From the NCBI GenBank assembly GCA_900554705.1, contig USIH01000025.1:1-20137 (forward strand): DNA of 20,137 bases, in the 5' to 3' direction. Positions 20,082-20,137 of the stretch are shown here, piece after piece; positions within the stretch are counted from its first letter, which is position 1, and every line of letters begins with the position of its first letter. Below the pieces are notes generated by a model, which was given only the letters and a program-made list of their open reading frames with translations, did no database searches and had not been told where the DNA came from. A program made the translations under genes and the position numbers. Source of the DNA: an uncultured Eubacteriales bacterium. GTDB lineage: Bacteria > Bacillota > Clostridia > Oscillospirales > Oscillospiraceae.

Positions 20082-20137
20082 AGACTGTCAAAAAAGTCCG
20101 TAACCGTCAAAATAGATTAATTTTTTAAGAAAATTGG
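20082..20137 (+). mobile_element. second copy of the MITE-like element, cut by the window end
   Basis: The last 56 bases match 5765-5819 with about three substitutions and a 1-nt insertion. The orientation is the same, and the copy begins at the same AGACTGTCAAAAAAGTCC end. The remainder lies outside the window. Confidence 0.75.

Overview
The window looks like a chromosomal segment of a GC-rich, low-motility-type gut Clostridia, most probably an Oscillospirales (Oscillospiraceae/Ruminococcaceae) member. The grounds are strong AGGAGG-type ribosome binding sites, a full-length Spo0A with its conserved DNA-binding domain, a PadR-HAAS-DUF4097 operon, a BirA-box-controlled bioY, and a surface-polysaccharide block containing CsaB and an LtaS-like sulfatase. 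The genus is inference. No rRNA, tRNA, CRISPR array, prophage or transposase gene was seen.

Layout. 1-2205: a small zinc-ribbon protein (minus), then divergently a three-gene overlapping operon (PadR regulator, HAAS/DUF1700 membrane protein, DUF4097 repeat protein) closed by a strong terminator. 2206-5643: minus-strand genes for potassium uptake (trkA then trkH) and the biotin transporter bioY, whose promoter carries a textbook BirA operator. 5717-6050: a 330-bp gene-free, AT-rich stretch that holds a 217-bp MITE-like element with terminal inverted repeats. Each end lies exactly 2 nt from a GC-rich hairpin. A second copy starts at the extreme right end of the window. 6049-8648: a LysR regulator divergent from a small membrane protein and a MATE efflux pump, with a palindromic LysR-type box between them. 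8649-9777: spo0A with a long upstream region carrying 0A boxes and candidate sigma-A and sigma-H promoters. 9784-12568: GNAT acetyltransferase and a GT4-CsaB fusion (minus). 12583-17812: DUF4330 protein, O-antigen-ligase-like protein, zinc-ribbon/proline-rich membrane protein and LtaS-like phosphoglycerol transferase (plus). 17811-20137: a Crp/Fnr-family regulator divergent from a YdcZ/DUF606 transporter fused to a nucleotidyltransferase domain, followed by the second element copy.

How the genes fit together. The genes from 10361 to 17812 form a divergently transcribed cell-surface glycopolymer block: a glycosyltransferase/ketal-pyruvyltransferase fusion, a polymerase/ligase-type membrane protein and a glycerol-phosphate-type transferase. 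The inferred role is making or decorating a secondary cell-wall polymer. Two regulator/transporter pairs (LysR-MATE and Crp/Fnr-YdcZ) each have a dyad in the shared intergenic region, placed where an activator would bind.

Most worth following up: the hairpin-flanked MITE-like repeat, the GT4-CsaB fusion, the YdcZ-nucleotidyltransferase fusion with an internal candidate start, and a Spo0A whose receiver domain lacks the usual acidic pair.
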